Below, in pieces: positions 1 through 8,420 of a DNA stretch of 11,399 nucleotides. Source of the DNA: Cristatella mucedo (lineage: Eukaryota > Bryozoa > Phylactolaemata > Cristatellidae); NCBI GenBank assembly GCA_009760855.2, contig WPIO01000150.1, positions 923,501 through 934,899 on the forward strand, written 5' to 3'. Numbering within the stretch: the stretch's first letter is position 1; the number at the start of each line of letters is the position of its first letter. A program made the translations under genes and the position numbers. The notes under the pieces were generated by a model. The model was not told the origin of the DNA and searched no databases. It saw only the letters and a list, made by a program, of their open reading frames with translations.

Positions 1-330
1 TGATGCCCAGGCGAGATGACAGGCTCTCAGGAAGGACTTGGTGATCGATAGTATTGAAAGCTGCCGAAAGATTGAGCAAAACAAGCATAGAAACGATACT
101 CATGTGGGCATTCCTAATGCTTTTGCGACTTCCCTTGGAATTAGCAAGCCTTATTCTTGGTATACTAGAACTGCATACGCATCCCTCACTAAGCAAGGCG
201 TGCTCTATCTAGCAGTTGGTGGATTTTCCAGAAATCAAGGCTATCCGAACGTCAAATACAGAAACCTGTACTGGCAAGGCCTGTTTCTTGTTACCTACTT
301 TTCTCAATAATCCGCATAAAGCTATATGCT
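1..330. other. No recognisable gene; weak stop-free stretch
   Basis: The + strand has a stop-free run of 96 codons from 20 to 307. It has no ATG near its start, no recognisable domain and no similarity I can name. At this base composition, runs of this length are expected by chance several times in a window this size, so I do not call it a gene. An internal exon cut by the window edge cannot be excluded. The 10-bp palindrome GCTAGCTAGC at 328-337 lies at the left border of the next element. Confidence 0.5.
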
Positions 331-474
331 AGCTAGCTGGTTTGGTAGAGCGGTTAAAGTGCTCGCCCCGACCAATGTCTGGCTGAGGTCTTGGGCTCGA
401 GCCCCGAGGCATATGTGAAGCGCCTGCATAGAGACTAAGTTCTCTTGGGGCGCTATGCAAATGCATTTTTTTTT
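331..474 (+). mobile_element. tRNA-derived SINE-like element (copy 1)
   Basis: A probable short interspersed retroposon that would be transcribed by RNA polymerase III. TGGTAGAGCGG at 343-353 matches the A-box consensus TRGYNNARNGG at every position. GGCTCGAGCCC at 394-404 matches the B box with one change. Around it is a T arm with a 5-bp stem (391-395 with 403-407, one T.G wobble) and a 7-base loop. The D-loop-like GAGCGGTTAA resembles class II (Leu/Ser) tRNAs. The acceptor positions (336-342 against 408-414) do not pair, so it is not a working tRNA gene. Downstream, AGCGCC/GGCGCT (419-424, 449-454), the overlapping alternative GCATAG/CTATGC (426-431, 453-458) and AGAGA/TCTCT (430-434, 441-445) could form a hairpin. 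T9 at 466-474 ends the unit. I could not find clear target-site duplications, so the borders are approximate. An aged tRNA pseudogene is the alternative. Confidence 0.6.
466..474 (+). terminator. T9 run, possible Pol III terminator or element tail
   Basis: Nine consecutive T lie about 60 bases after the B box of the tRNA-like element. Runs of four or more T on the coding strand terminate RNA polymerase III, so this could end its transcript. It may equally be the simple-sequence tail left by retroposition. Confidence 0.35.
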
Positions 475-1687
475 AGATGGTTTACCGCCTGAGACAACCC
501 CCCCCCCCGCCCCTACTTGCCCGTGCTTCAGCCACCGCCTCCGAGTCCGCTGCTAGTACGTGCATTTGAGCACATTCCTAACTACTTCGACCCAGCTTCG
601 ACCACTAGGGCGCTTTACAAGACTCGTGTTTTTTTTACCATTTACGCGAAATTTGGAGCGGGCTTCATTTAGGAGCACTTCCCTTCAATTTTTGGGAGCT
701 TATGATATAGAAACATTGCTTTTGCACAAAAATACCGTTCTTATCCTCACGATAAAACCATAATGGTAACTAAGGTGGCAGGATTGGAGATTTAAGCCAG
801 CGCAGGGAGAGGAGCTGTGAACTTATCACTCTAATTTCTAAAGGCTTAAGGTCTGAGTGAAAACAGGTTAAAGCGGATTGAAGTGTTCGACAGCAAAACA
901 ACAAACGACAATCTCACCACGGTGGGCAGTCTCTGCATATCTGATAGATTTTTTCAGGCAAAATTATGTACGAAGGTGATGAGGGAGGCCATGAAAATGC
1001 CTCGGTATGGGCGTGCGTGCGTGCCTATATTCTACAGCTGCATTACCGAACGGAGTGTGAGAGTCGGCTGAAACCGGGCGCCTAGAACAAAAACGAACGA
1101 TTAAGTGTCTAATTTGGTTACTCAAGGTCAAACATACACACTCGAGAAACTATCGGGGCACCTTTATTCGGGTATTGGGCAGACGCAGCGTGAAAGGGCC
1201 AGCATGCTAGAAGGCCCCGGGGCCCTGATAAATCCTCGGATACATTGTCCAGGCGGTATACTTTCCTTAGCAACCACTGAGGCGTTACGGCGGGGCCTTG
1301 TTGTATCACGTGACCAAAGGTCAAACAGGGCCGTGGTCCACATCCTTTCGTCGAGGCGCTGTGCGGCGGACCTAGTCTATCTGGGAAGGTGATGGGGCCA
1401 CTTTCTGGGTCCCCTCAAATATGCAAAAAAAACAGGGCCTCCTCAGTGTGTGTGGTTAAATGGAAAGGAATAGTAAAGTCCGGTGTTTTTTCCTTATTTT
1501 GATGCATGTAACCCACTATGTTTCTGGAGTCCGGCGGGGACTGGGCTAGATTCTTTTGATGGAGCATTTCCCTACCAAGGGGTCTTTGAGCTTAGTTATG
1601 TCGTGATTAAATTTTTCAAAAAACGGTGTCTTGATAAGAAGATTATATTTGGCTCACTTTGATCCATAGCTGCGTTACGTGATGGCG

Positions 1688-1689
<2 letters not shown>
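475..1689. other. Gene-free stretch with small simple repeats
   Basis: I see no supportable gene on either strand. Small items are a C11 run (498-508, then G and CCCC), three GCGT units at 1011-1022, a 12-bp palindrome GGCCCCGGGGCC at 1213-1224 and an A8 run at 1425-1432. A stretch at 861-890 faintly echoes the D-arm part of the tRNA-like repeats but has no B box. The longest + frame (1105-1392, 95 codons) has no recognisable features. Confidence 0.5.
498..513 (+). repeat. C-rich homopolymer tract
   Basis: Eleven C in a row, one G, then four C, lying 24 bases after the T9 tail of copy 1. Such runs are unstable in replication and error-prone in assembly. Confidence 0.9.

Positions 1690-1771
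<82 letters not shown>
1690..1771 (+). repeat. (GA)n microsatellite, about 41 units
   Basis: An uninterrupted GA tract on the + strand (CT on the other). It follows the flank CGTGATGGCGTGG at 1678-1690. The same flank with one change (CGTGATGGCATGG) recurs at 1778-1790, exactly 100 bases further, again followed by GA, which points to a duplication of tract plus flank. Frames reading Ser-Leu or Arg-Glu repeats across it are artefacts of the repeat. Confidence 0.97.
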
Positions 1772-1773
<2 letters not shown>

Positions 1774-1789
1774 GTGCCGTGATGGCATG

Positions 1790-1850
1790 GAGAGAGAGAG
1801 AGAGAAGAGAGGCAGAGAGAGTAGAGAGAGGAAAGAGTGTGTCAGATGAC

Positions 1851-1852
<2 letters not shown>
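1790..1852 (+). repeat. Interrupted (GA)n tract
   Basis: Short GA runs broken by AAG, GGC, GTA and GTGTGT interruptions, following the second flank copy. The decay suggests an older or less constrained tract than its neighbours. It ends in GATGACGTGAGAG at 1845-1857, which looks like a third, diverged flank. Confidence 0.85.

Positions 1853-1900
<48 letters not shown>
1853..1900 (+). repeat. (GA)n microsatellite, about 23 units
   Basis: An almost perfect GA tract following the third flank-like copy, in the same orientation as the others. Confidence 0.95.
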
Positions 1901-1933
1901 CTTGCGGAGGGGTGACGAGGGAGGAAAACATCT

Positions 1934-1957
1934 GAGAGAGAGAGAGAGAGAAAGAGA
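1934..1957 (+). repeat. Short (GA)n tract
   Basis: About nine GA units followed by AAAGAGAAG, continuing the purine-rich + strand. The following bases to about 2152 stay purine-rich but are not periodic. Confidence 0.85.
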
Positions 1958-2152
1958 AGCGCTTGTAGACAGATGCGTCGCACACAAGAGGAGAGAGGGA
2001 GATAGAGATGAAAAGAGATCGAGGAGTGCAGTGTGGTTATATTCAGTGAGTTACATTGACAGCGAAAGAGGCAGAGGTGATGGTGGGCAGATCGGGCGAT
2101 TCATTCACACGAATGCACACATAGAGGTGGCGTGAGAGGGACGTGAGATGCG

Positions 2153-2160
2153 AGGAGAGA

Positions 2161-2222
<62 letters not shown>

Positions 2223-2236
2223 TAGAGAGAGAGAGA
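2153..2236 (+). repeat. (GA)n microsatellite with minor interruptions
   Basis: A long GA tract broken only by GGG near 2162-2165 and by GAGTAGAG near 2220-2226. It closes the purine block that began at 1690. Confidence 0.95.
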
Positions 2237-3085
2237 CATTTTCACCGTGCTAAACTGAAAGGTCACGCTTCAGCCCGAGGTGAAGCTTAGGAGCTTCCAT
2301 TCGCATGGTGCTCAATTCTTTCTGTGGACACGTGTACGCGATGTATTGCATTATATGCAGGAGTTTCTTTGCCAGTGATGGTCATCATTGCGCAGCTAGC
2401 GGTGGCGCGCTGTGATTCCTCTAACTGAAGCTGTTGCCCTCCACCGGGTTGTTCCCGTGAGATTCGCAGCCTCAGCTCAGCCGCTGCTGAAGGCGATCTC
2501 CACGCTCGTCCTCGTTCGTGATACCAGTCTGGTCTGGCGCCGCAGGCTGAGTCGCATGCTTGTCAGGGTTGCATTTATTTTAGTGACACGAACATTGCCG
2601 TTTGCTGACGCAGTGTTATTGCTATTGTATGCAGCTGTTGGGTCAGTGACGCTGACGTAGCGCCTCTATTATTCCCGGCAGCAGGTGGTGCAGAAATGCT
2701 CCAACAAAGGTTCTGGTTGCTCGCAATGATGTAGGGAGAAGAAGAATAGCGTTCTAGATAAAGCACCTTTAGGAGAACTTTAAAATCTCTATCCAAAGGC
2801 TACACGCAAGGATGGTGGTGTGAACAATGCGGTACATCAAGTTCGATGGCATATTATGCATCAAACATATTCTGCTATGCCGAGTGTGCATGTCCAGTAT
2901 GTACGCGTATCATCAGTTTGTGGCACCCACCACGCATCGCAGCCACGCGGTCGATTCTACGGCTGTCTGCGGTTTAAAACTTGCTTTGAGGGTCTCAAAG
3001 CAAAGTGGAAAGTGAGATGTACAGATAAAATGTCATGGCTAAACATGTACTATTAGCATGATTAATATAAGCATGTATACCTTCC
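2237..3085. other. Gene-free stretch, nothing recognised
   Basis: Mixed-composition DNA with short frames on both strands (82 codons or fewer) that overlap one another and show no motif, signal or domain. No RNA gene or repeat was identified. Confidence 0.5.
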
Positions 3086-3101
3086 TATATATGTATATAT
3101 A

Positions 3102-3109
<8 letters not shown>
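3086..3109. repeat. 24-bp AT-rich perfect palindrome
   Basis: The bases from 3086 to 3109 are self-complementary around GTATATATAC at 3093-3102. The sequence is TA-rich, so cruciform formation is possible but the palindrome is largely a consequence of the dinucleotide repeat. It abuts the (AC)n tract. Confidence 0.8.

Positions 3110-3110
<1 letters not shown>

Positions 3111-3152
<42 letters not shown>
3111..3152 (+). repeat. Compound (AC)13(AT)8 microsatellite
   Basis: AC units run from 3111 to 3136 and switch directly to AT units up to 3152. A further AT tract, flanked by GTGT and GTATAAG, lies at about 3170-3185. A change from AC to AT within a tract is typical of point mutation followed by slippage. 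Confidence 0.95.
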
Positions 3153-3190
3153 GTATCAACAGGCATGTGTATATATATATATGTATAAGC

Positions 3191-5780
3191 TACCTGTATA
3201 TGGCATATATGTTTGTACTGCACATTTACAGGTATATGTAGGACTATCACACCTATGTACCCTGAATTCGCTAGGTATTTGAGTGCATGCCCATAGTAGT
3301 ATAATATGTAATGCCTAAGATATCAGCAGAGTATATATATGTAGTATATATATCTTATGTATATATCTGCATTTCAGACGTTTTGCAAATTCGCTTCATC
3401 AGTACAACAGACCAGTACACGTGGACGACTTCCTCAGTCAAGTGGCTTTCAGTATGTCATTGTGCGTATTACCACAGACTTAATCTCACTCAACAAAGAG
3501 TGAGTAGAGGCTTATTGTGAGTCAGGAGGGCAGGGTGAGTGTCTAGGGTGGGCTTAGGCAGTAGCCACTGACGGCTGGAAAAAGATACACCACAGTCGGC
3601 AGCAGGCGAGTATATGTCGTTGGCTTAAGATGCGGTGCCTGCCTGACAAGTAGGTGCTCACCGTCACGATCTCACAGGCCGCTGAGGTTTCTAAAGAGTC
3701 CATCAGTGGCGACACCAGGATGACGTTGAAAACACTAATAATAAACTAAGAATACAGGTTTGTGTAATTGCCTTCGGGGAACTGAATCTCTCTAGGCATC
3801 ACCCGTACATATGTGAAGGTCTTAGGTCAGTGGATTTTCTATACTGCCGTGCTCTCAATAAAGCAGAAGTTTGGCGCACTATTTTTCGGAGCCCAGCAAG
3901 GACACTTTGATCGTAAGATGATTTCGAGAGAGAATTCATCTCTTGAGACGGGCAAACCATCTCGTGCTCCAGTAGCCGTTGGCTCCAACTACCATGATTC
4001 TGGCTTACAATCACTTCTAGTGAGACCTATGGCTCCCTTATACGCTCAGAGTTGTACAGCCGATTGAGCCCATCGGACTCTGGGAAGGTTTCTGTTTATC
4101 TACATTTAGGTTTGTCTTCTTCTCTTCGTTCTAGCTAGACTATTTATATTCTTGCTCTAAGCTGGGCTTCCTGGCTGGACTGGCTCACTCTGCTCACCAT
4201 GCTTCCTGCCAGGTTAGGCTCGTCTCTCTCTCCACTCAGTTTCTTGATTCCAAGTCGTTTAAGCTTTGCCTCTGACCCTGGACCTCGAGACCCTTTCAGC
4301 TCCACTATAGTTCATCTGCGTCTAAGAGCCTCGACGACTCGCATTGGGCATCAGTTTGACAGTCGCTTAGCTGCCATGTATTGATTGACTATCACTCACC
4401 TGTCTCTACACTAATATTCGCTGGATCCTTTGCTAGTGTCCGTGGGTTTGCTTATGCCTGCGCGTGACTGACACTGCGCATGGTTGACAATGTCTTTCGT
4501 CCTGTAACTCCAATCAAAGTCATACCAGATCATGTGTCTGTTGTTGTGCAGGAAAGTTTGGTGGCATAGATCGCCAGTCTAAGCAGCTGGTAGCTTTTCG
4601 GTAGTGGCATTCAGGATCTTTGCCTCACGCATGGCAGAGAAAGTGGGAAGCAATGGCGGAGGCAGTTGAGAGTAAAGTAAACTGCATGTAGCGAGCTCAC
4701 GGGACCGCTGGAAAGGATGAGCTATAGTCGGCAGTATGGAAGTAGCTGTCGTTGCATGTATGAAGTTTGGTTTTGAACCATGTTGAGTCATGTTTCGCTA
4801 TACATGTACGTGAGAGAACTGAAATACCCTGGTGAAAGAGATTTCAGTGCTTTGATTTAAGCAAGTCTGTATGATTTTCCAGCTACTTTTGCTTTTTGTT
4901 TCTTCAGCTTAGTGTTCTTGTATTCCAAAAGGTTTGTGCTGCATGCTATGGTCAAGACTGTTTTGCTCTGGAGTTTCTTTAGCTTTGGTCACTCCATTAT
5001 AGTGTGACTCTCTCCCTGCTGCCATTGTAGCACATCCTGCACAGCCCGCCCGAGCTGCTATTTCCAAGCTACTCTCACATTCTTTGGATTTGCCTCGACT
5101 CAAGCGATCTTACGCTCATTCTCTTGGCTTGCATGAGGTGCTTAGGCTACCAAAGTGTCATGAAAGTCGCTGCTTGGCAGGCTGGCAGCAAAACGTGCTC
5201 CTGCATACCACTCACTAAAGTCTTTGTGATGCCATAGGTGGATTTCTCGTTCGTCAGACATACCATTACCTGCAGCGCAACTGGAGCACATCAGTAGAGT
5301 GCTGTGCGGCCTCGACTGTGAAGTTGACGTGAATGTTATCATCCATCAGCGACCTGCAGCGTGATGATAAGCATAATGGTGTCACTGGCAAGCTATCTCC
5401 TTTGCCTCATGATATGGGCAGACGACTCCCACTACTGACTCTGTGTCGATCACGCTGACCAAGTCTCGTGCTGTCGAGCGCAGTAGCTTGCCTGTGCAGT
5501 GCCACTCGACCGTTAGTTTGTCTCAGTTTCAGCGTTTTGTCCTGTGCTTTTGAGTTTTCGGTTTAGAGTTCACTCTTACTCTGAGCCGATCGACACATCT
5601 TCTGAGTATTACTTTATCGTAATTTGAAGCCACCTAAGTGGTTTCTCTGCCAATTCCCATTGTTGCGGTCTTGGGCTTATACATTTTCAGTGACTGAGGA
5701 TAATCTGTGTATCTAATCCACCTGTTATGGTGTGGTCTGTCAGAGCCTTTCCCGCTACCCTGCCTAGCTGCTGTTCCGCG
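3191..5780. other. Long gene-free stretch, nothing recognised
   Basis: About 2.6 kb without a supportable gene. Frames are all under 85 codons, on both strands, and none has a recognisable motif. 3310-3370 is rich in TATATA and GTATAT, and 4100-4200 is pyrimidine-rich on the + strand. A good B-box-like match on the minus strand at about 4768-4778 has no matching A box upstream. Introns, intergenic DNA or decayed repeats would all look like this. Confidence 0.45.
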
Positions 5781-5784
5781 TGTG

Positions 5785-5935
5785 CCAAGCTGGTTTAGCT
5801 GAGTGGGTTGAGGTGCCCATGTCTCCTACTAAGGTGAAAGGTGATGTATTTGGCATGATGACCGAGTTCTGTGGGTTCGAGCACATGTAGCTTATGAGTG
5901 AGGTGCTGAACCATTAGTCAGGTGTCTCATAGGGT
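5785..5935 (+). mobile_element. tRNA-derived SINE-like element (copy 2)
   Basis: TAGCTGAGTGG at 5796-5806 matches the Pol III A box at every position, and GGTTCGAGCAC at 5874-5884 matches the B box with one change. The head, AGCTGGTTTAGCTGAGTGGG followed by TTGAGGTG, resembles copy 1 over the D arm. The 67 bases between the boxes exceed a plain tRNA but are tolerated in SINEs and intron-bearing tRNAs. After the B box, CTTATGAG at 5891-5898 pairs with CTCATAGG at 5926-5933 (8 bp, one wobble, 27-base loop), and the sequence then runs into a TA tract. The T stem is imperfect, so a functional tRNA is unlikely. Borders are estimates. Confidence 0.5.
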
Positions 5936-5936
5936 T

Positions 5937-5978
<42 letters not shown>
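5936..5978 (+). repeat. (TA)n microsatellite with GTAT interruptions
   Basis: A TA-rich tract beginning immediately after the terminal hairpin of tRNA-like copy 2. It could be the expanded tail of that element. Confidence 0.9.
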
Positions 5979-6001
5979 CTATGCTCTCTTATAAGCTACC
6001 C

Positions 6002-6027
6002 TGAGAAATATATCTCTATATTTCTCA
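6002..6027. repeat. Inverted repeat, 11-bp arms with 4-base loop
   Basis: TGAGAAATATA at 6002-6012 and its exact reverse complement at 6017-6027 flank TCTC. It lies in an AT-rich patch that also holds the 14-bp palindrome GCATATATATATGC at 6054-6067. It could extrude as a hairpin in DNA or RNA; there is no U run to suggest a bacterial terminator. Confidence 0.8.
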
Positions 6028-6141
6028 TATATATGTGATATATATATGTCTATGCATATATATATGCTATAGCATCCTTGAGAGAACCTAGTCAATGTTC
6101 AGCGCACTTCGGAAAATGGTGTGAATGGAATGAAAGAAATG

Positions 6142-6201
<60 letters not shown>
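6142..6201 (+). repeat. Compound (GT)12(AT)n microsatellite
   Basis: GT units from 6142 to 6165 change directly to AT units up to 6201. It mirrors the AC-to-AT tract at 3111-3152. Confidence 0.95.
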
Positions 6202-6204
<3 letters not shown>

Positions 6205-6289
6205 AGCTATCTACAAGCTTCTTCTCCATAGCTGAGCGCTTGTCATCATCTTGGCAGCTGATACAGCGGTATCGTTTATGTAGCAGCGT

Positions 6290-6440
6290 CATCTGCCGTA
6301 GTGGCTATCGCTCCAGCTTGCAGTGGGGAAATTGCGAGTGCCCTGATGCGGTGGGTCTGAACTCGACCACCTATCACGAGAGTCGCATGCACCTTTGCCC
6401 ACTGGCTGGGTATCTGCACTGTGCTGGAATAGGTGCATCG
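6290..6440 (+). mobile_element. Possible decayed tRNA-like element (copy 4)
   Basis: GCCGTAGTGGC at 6295-6305 resembles the start of the minus-strand copy near 10290 (GCCGTGGTGGC). A later GGTGGGTCTGAACTC at 6350-6364 parallels its T arm (GGTGGGTTTCACCC). ATGCACC at 6387-6393 pairs with GGTGCAT at 6432-6438. Neither box fits the Pol III consensus well, so this is a tentative relic and chance similarity is possible. Confidence 0.25.
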
Positions 6441-6830
6441 GTCGTTCCTTGGACACATGACAGAGGTGTTGGCTTCATGGCAGATGGCATACCGAAAGCC
6501 GACGAGCATGTGAGTCGTCGCTAAACTCTCCTGGCACGCCATGGTGTATGACTTCAGTGGAGTTACTGAGACGGAGACAGCCCATTACATTGTCATTCAA
6601 ACGTCTTTGTCTAGCAAACTTGCAGTCAGCATGGAGATCGTTGCCACGTTGGAGCTATCATGTTGATACAAACGATAGCTGCAGTGTTGCCTTTTAATCT
6701 TGCACAAGGGCTGCCGACCGTGTGCCGTTACCTATTGTACCTCGTGTGACCATGAGTCATATTGATGAGCTTGGAGATCTTATAGCTGCTTTAAGCTCGC
6801 TGGTATGGGAAAGCTGAAGTTGAGCTGGCC

Positions 6831-8420
6831 TTGGAGTATTTCCTCGAACACAGACATTGGATCGGATCGCGAGTTGGGCAAGCAGCAGCAGCAGCCGTGT
6901 GTACCTGCAAGGTGATTCTGACAAAGGTGGCGTCTGAGAGTGGGGCTGGCGCTAAGCCTCCTCGTGATTTTCGGCAGCGAATGTTTCTTTTGGGATGCAT
7001 ATGTACGATCGACCCGTCTTCTGTTAACATTTTTGATCCCGCTTGCTGTGCGAGAGTGCGACGTTCACAGTGGGTCATTTGGCTGCGTGCCACTGACACG
7101 AGCTGACATGAGCCGAGCTCTCTCAGAGTCGCCTGGCAGCGAAAAAGCTCATTGGCTGGTCTGCTGTGGCACGATCCACGCCGAATGCCGTCTCGTTAGG
7201 TTCGAGCGCTATATCTCGTCACTGGCGGCGGCTGGCTGCAGCTGCTCATCATCAGCAACTCGCCGTCGTCGCTCTATGATGATTTCGCCACAATGCCGAG
7301 TGGCATCCGGGAGCTGGTGGCTAGCAGCATGCGACCGTCATCGGCCGCTGCAAGACGTCAGCCGTTTGCTGTACGCAGGAGCTTACGGCGGGTCTGCGCG
7401 TGCTGGCTTGAGTCGCTCCGTGACGAGGCCTGTGCCGGCTGGCGTAAGGCGACCACTCGATCTGCGCATGGTAACAGTGCCACGGTGACGACGTTGCCAA
7501 ACAGAAACTGGAAGCCGGCGCCAAGGGCGAGCGCCTTGAAATGAGAGATCGTCGCACAGCTGTGCAGCGATGCAGCAGTCTCTGGCGTCGCCTCACCCGA
7601 GCGGCCGCCTCAGCGAGGCCAAATCGGAACGTCAGCTCGCGCAGCACGGCTCGCGATCGTCGCACGGCCGTCAGATGACCAGCCGTCACTGGACTTCCGA
7701 ATGCCGGCGTGGCGTGTCGCCTGGTCAGACGCGGGACGTTCGAAGCCTCCGTCACTCGCCAGCAGCGGCGTAGCTTTCTCTGGGCAATGGAGGGATCAGA
7801 AGCTCTCTGAGCGCAGGCTCGCCATCCAGAGCACCGTGGCCTTGCACGATGGAGGCAGCTTAGTCGCCACTGGCCACGGCCCTTACGCGGGTTGCGCCAG
7901 AAGCTTACTGTGAGCTCATGGCAGCATGGCGGCGAGCAGCTCGCCCCGATCCAGTGTGGCTATATGGATCGCTGGTTCTCAGCCCGGACTGGGCCGCGCG
8001 TGATCCTTGCAGCGCCGCCCTTTCTGGTGGCTGCCTACGCCACCTCGGGCTCTTCGTCACTGAAGCAGCAGGCAGCGCAGCTTATCATCAGCGGCGGCGT
8101 CAGCGTCCCGCGAGGGTCACGCGCCGCGGCATCTGCTGTGCGTAGGCTTGAAGCCGGTCGGAGTCGATCCGTCAGTGGTGGCAGCGGCCGTGCGGTGTCA
8201 CCAGGCATCATGAACGTATGCTGCGTTGGGAGCTCCATGTCCGAGCAGGTCACCAAGCGTCTCTCTGCGCCCGAGAAACCGGATCCGGTTCGTGTCACCG
8301 ACAATCGTCGCTAGGTTCCGTCCACGTCGTTTTCATGCAGCTCTGGTAAGTGCGAGCTACGTTTGCACCCGATCGGTGCCACGTCGCTTGAGCATTGACC
8401 AGCCACACACTAGGTAATGC
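6831..8420 (+). other. GC-rich island with longer open frames; possible unassigned exons
   Basis: GC rises to about 60% and stop-free runs lengthen. On the + strand, 190 codons are open at 6916-7485 and 167 codons at 7811-8311; a competing minus-strand frame covers 7321-7755. The translations are rich in Arg, Ser and Ala, with a Cys-rich part in the first, and contain no domain, signal peptide or membrane segment that I recognise. Position 8346 opens a GTAAGT that matches a strong eukaryotic 5' splice site, while GTAAGG at 7444 is another candidate donor and an AG at 7815-7816 a possible acceptor. Frames this long are only mildly unexpected at this GC. Strand and gene structure are unresolved, and CpG-island-like or intronic DNA is an equal alternative. 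Confidence 0.2.
6882..6893 (+). repeat. (GCA)4 run
   Basis: Four GCA units at the left edge of the GC-rich island. They would read as Ala or Gln runs if translated. Short GCA/GCT runs are common in some coccidian genomes but are not diagnostic. Confidence 0.85.

Noticed and set aside
861-890. Similarity of AAAGCGGATTGAAGTG and following bases to the D-arm part of tRNA-like copy 1
   Set aside because: It is a short, gapped match with no credible A box or B box. A relic is possible but chance is as likely.
1643-2135. Open frames over the GA block giving Ser-Leu or Arg-Glu repeat proteins on both strands
   Set aside because: A GA dinucleotide repeat has no stops in any frame, so these frames follow automatically from the microsatellite.
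4768-4778. Perfect B-box match GGTTCAAAACC on the minus strand
   Set aside because: No A-box-like sequence lies 30-70 bases upstream on that strand, so there is no tRNA-like unit.
7199-7210. B-box-like GGTTCGAGCGC on the + strand
   Set aside because: The last positions depart from the consensus, no convincing A box precedes it, and it lies in the GC-rich candidate exon region.
8277-8290. 14-bp palindrome AACCGGATCCGGTT, with 12-bp palindromes at 1213-1224 and 7554-7565
   Set aside because: Two to three 12-bp and about one 14-bp palindrome are expected by chance in 11.4 kb.
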